A stretch of DNA of 64,000 bases from Bosea vestrisii. GTDB lineage: Bacteria > Pseudomonadota > Alphaproteobacteria > Rhizobiales > Beijerinckiaceae. Numbering within the stretch: position 1 is the stretch's first letter; each line of letters opens with the position of its first letter. The notes under the pieces are model-generated. The model saw only the letters and a list, made by a program, of their open reading frames with translations, made no database searches and had not been told where the DNA came from. Positions 63,140 to 64,000 of the stretch are shown here, one piece after another. The DNA lies in contig NZ_CP126307.1 of assembly GCF_030144325.1 (NCBI RefSeq), positions 2,914,001 through 2,978,000 on the forward strand, given 5' to 3'. The position numbers were made by a program, and so were the translations under genes.

Positions 63140-64000
63140 TTACTTGCCGGCTTTTTCGAGCTCTTTTTCGAGCTCGGGCATGATGGTGAAGAGGTCTCCG
63201 ACGAGGCCGTAATCGGCGATCTGGAAAATCGGTGCCTCCTCGTCCTTGTTGATGGCGACGATGACCTTGGAGTCCTTCATGCCGGCCAGGTGCTGGATCG
63301 CGCCGGAAATGCCGACCGCGACATAAAGGTCCGGCGCCACGACCTTGCCGGTCTGGCCGACCTGCCAGTCGTTCGGGGCGTAGCCGGCATCGACCGCGGC
63401 GCGCGAGGCGCCCATTGCCGCGCCAAGCCGATCCGCCACCGGCTCGATCACCTTGGCGAAGTTATCGGACGAAGCGAGCGCGCGTCCGCCCGAGACGATG
63501 ATCTTGGCCGAGGCCAGCTCCGGCCGGTCGGATTTGGCGACCTCCTCGCCCTTGAACGACGACGTACCGGGGTTCTCAGCCGCAGCGATCGTCTCGATCG
63601 GGGCTGCAGCTGCACCATCGCCGGTCGCGGCGAAGGAGGCGCCGCGCACCGTGATGACCTTCTTGGCATCTGATGACTGCACAGTCTGGATGGCGTTGCC
63701 GGCATAAATCGGGCGCTCGAAGGTGTCGGCCGAGACGACCTTGGTGACTTCCGAGACCTGCATCACGTCGAGCAGCGCGGCAACGCGCGGCATCACGTTC
63801 TTGCCGGTGGTGGTGCCAGGCGCGACGAGGGCGTCATAGCCGGGCGCCAGCGAGACGATCAGCGCCGCCAGCGGCTCGGCGAGGCGATGCTCGTAAGCCG
63901 CATCATCGGCGAGCAGTACCTTCTCGACGCCGTCGAGCTTGGCGGCAGCTTCAGCGACCGCCTTGGCGTTGTGGCCGGCGACCAGAACGTGCACGGGCGC
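63140..64000 (-). CDS. etfA: Electron transfer flavoprotein alpha subunit, N-terminus outside the window
   Basis: The frame enters at the window edge (HVLVAGHNAKAVAEAAAKLD) and ends in ELEKAGK; about 25-30 residues of the N-terminus are missing. FAD-binding and subunit motifs: DALVAPGTTTGKNVMPRVAA, IIVSGGRALASSDNFAKVIE, VGQTGKVVAPDLYVAVGISG, IQHLAGMKDSKVIVAINKDE. It shuttles electrons from acyl-CoA dehydrogenases to ETF-ubiquinone oxidoreductase. Confidence 0.95.
   Translation of the reverse strand, partial: APVHVLVAGHNAKAVAEAAAKLDGVEKVLLADDAAYEHRLAEPLAALIVSLAPGYDALVAPGTTTGKNVMPRVAALLDVMQVSEVTKVVSADTFERPIYAGNAIQTVQSSDAKKVITVRGASFAATGDGAAAAPIETIAAAENPGTSSFKGEEVAKSDRPELASAKIIVSGGRALASSDNFAKVIEPVADRLGAAMGASRAAVDAGYAPNDWQVGQTGKVVAPDLYVAVGISGAIQHLAGMKDSKVIVAINKDEEAPIFQIADYGLVGDLFTIMPELEKELEKAGK

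Noticed and set aside
1..64000. CRISPR array, prophage module, rRNA operon or replication origin
   Set aside because: I saw no regularly spaced repeats, phage structural genes, rRNA sequence or DnaA-box cluster.

Overview
The window is high-GC DNA from an alphaproteobacterium. The gene content (NHEJ genes, DUF1127 and MHYT/GGDEF proteins, an HWE/HisKA_2-type kinase, and many sites matching the alphaproteobacterial EcfG promoter) points to Hyphomicrobiales. A Bosea- or Methylobacterium-like genome is my best guess, but no marker here fixes the genus.

Layout. 1-9.3 kb: the 5' end of a probable type I secretion ABC transporter and a giant (about 3,000 residue) RTX-type animal-heme-peroxidase gene, split by one frameshift. 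9.7-18.9 kb: a sensor kinase/LuxR regulator pair, an NRAMP (MntH) transporter, a PRC-barrel protein, a Crp/Fnr regulator, a membrane adenylate/guanylate cyclase and a frameshifted ABC substrate-binding protein with a strong promoter/operator. 19-30 kb: accessory DNA with a methyltransferase, a DUF1127 protein, a frameshifted IS110 copy, acylphosphatase, a chemotaxis receptor, an MHYT-GGDEF gene, a tRNA-Leu(CAA), a tRNA-Gly 3' half and a decayed acetyltransferase. 30-45.5 kb: a DNA-repair island: DUF72, ATP-dependent ligase (LigC type), a two-repeat HARP-like protein, DUF2171, a hydrolase, exonuclease III, LigD, two convergent Ku genes, alkyladenine glycosylase and DUF763 (helix-hairpin-helix). 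45.5-59.5 kb: signalling and stress genes: a diguanylate cyclase, two CheY-like regulators, a GAF HWE-type kinase, DUF892, small envelope proteins, a Rieske-FAD oxidoreductase operon and a hybrid PAS kinase. 60-64 kb: housekeeping genes (DedA-like, DsbB, HNH, 3-hydroxybutyryl-CoA dehydrogenase, EtfA), separated from the accessory DNA by a tRNA-Leu broken at its anticodon loop.

How it works together. I found ten sites matching the general-stress sigma factor consensus GGAAC-N16/17-(C/G/T)GTT, plus two with one mismatch, in front of ligD, ku1, ku2, the HARP/LigC operon, DUF2171, DUF3008, DUF892, PRC-barrel and other small genes. Two lie between divergent genes and are dyad-symmetric, so one element can read both ways. 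The repair and stress genes therefore look like one EcfG-controlled regulon. No PhyR, NepR or EcfG gene is in the window.

Caution. At least a dozen genes carry a single-base frameshift, mostly a one-base loss in a short homopolymer, while other genes are clearly decayed (stop codons, several lesions). Some of the former may be sequencing errors; the protein reconstructions below say where each break is.
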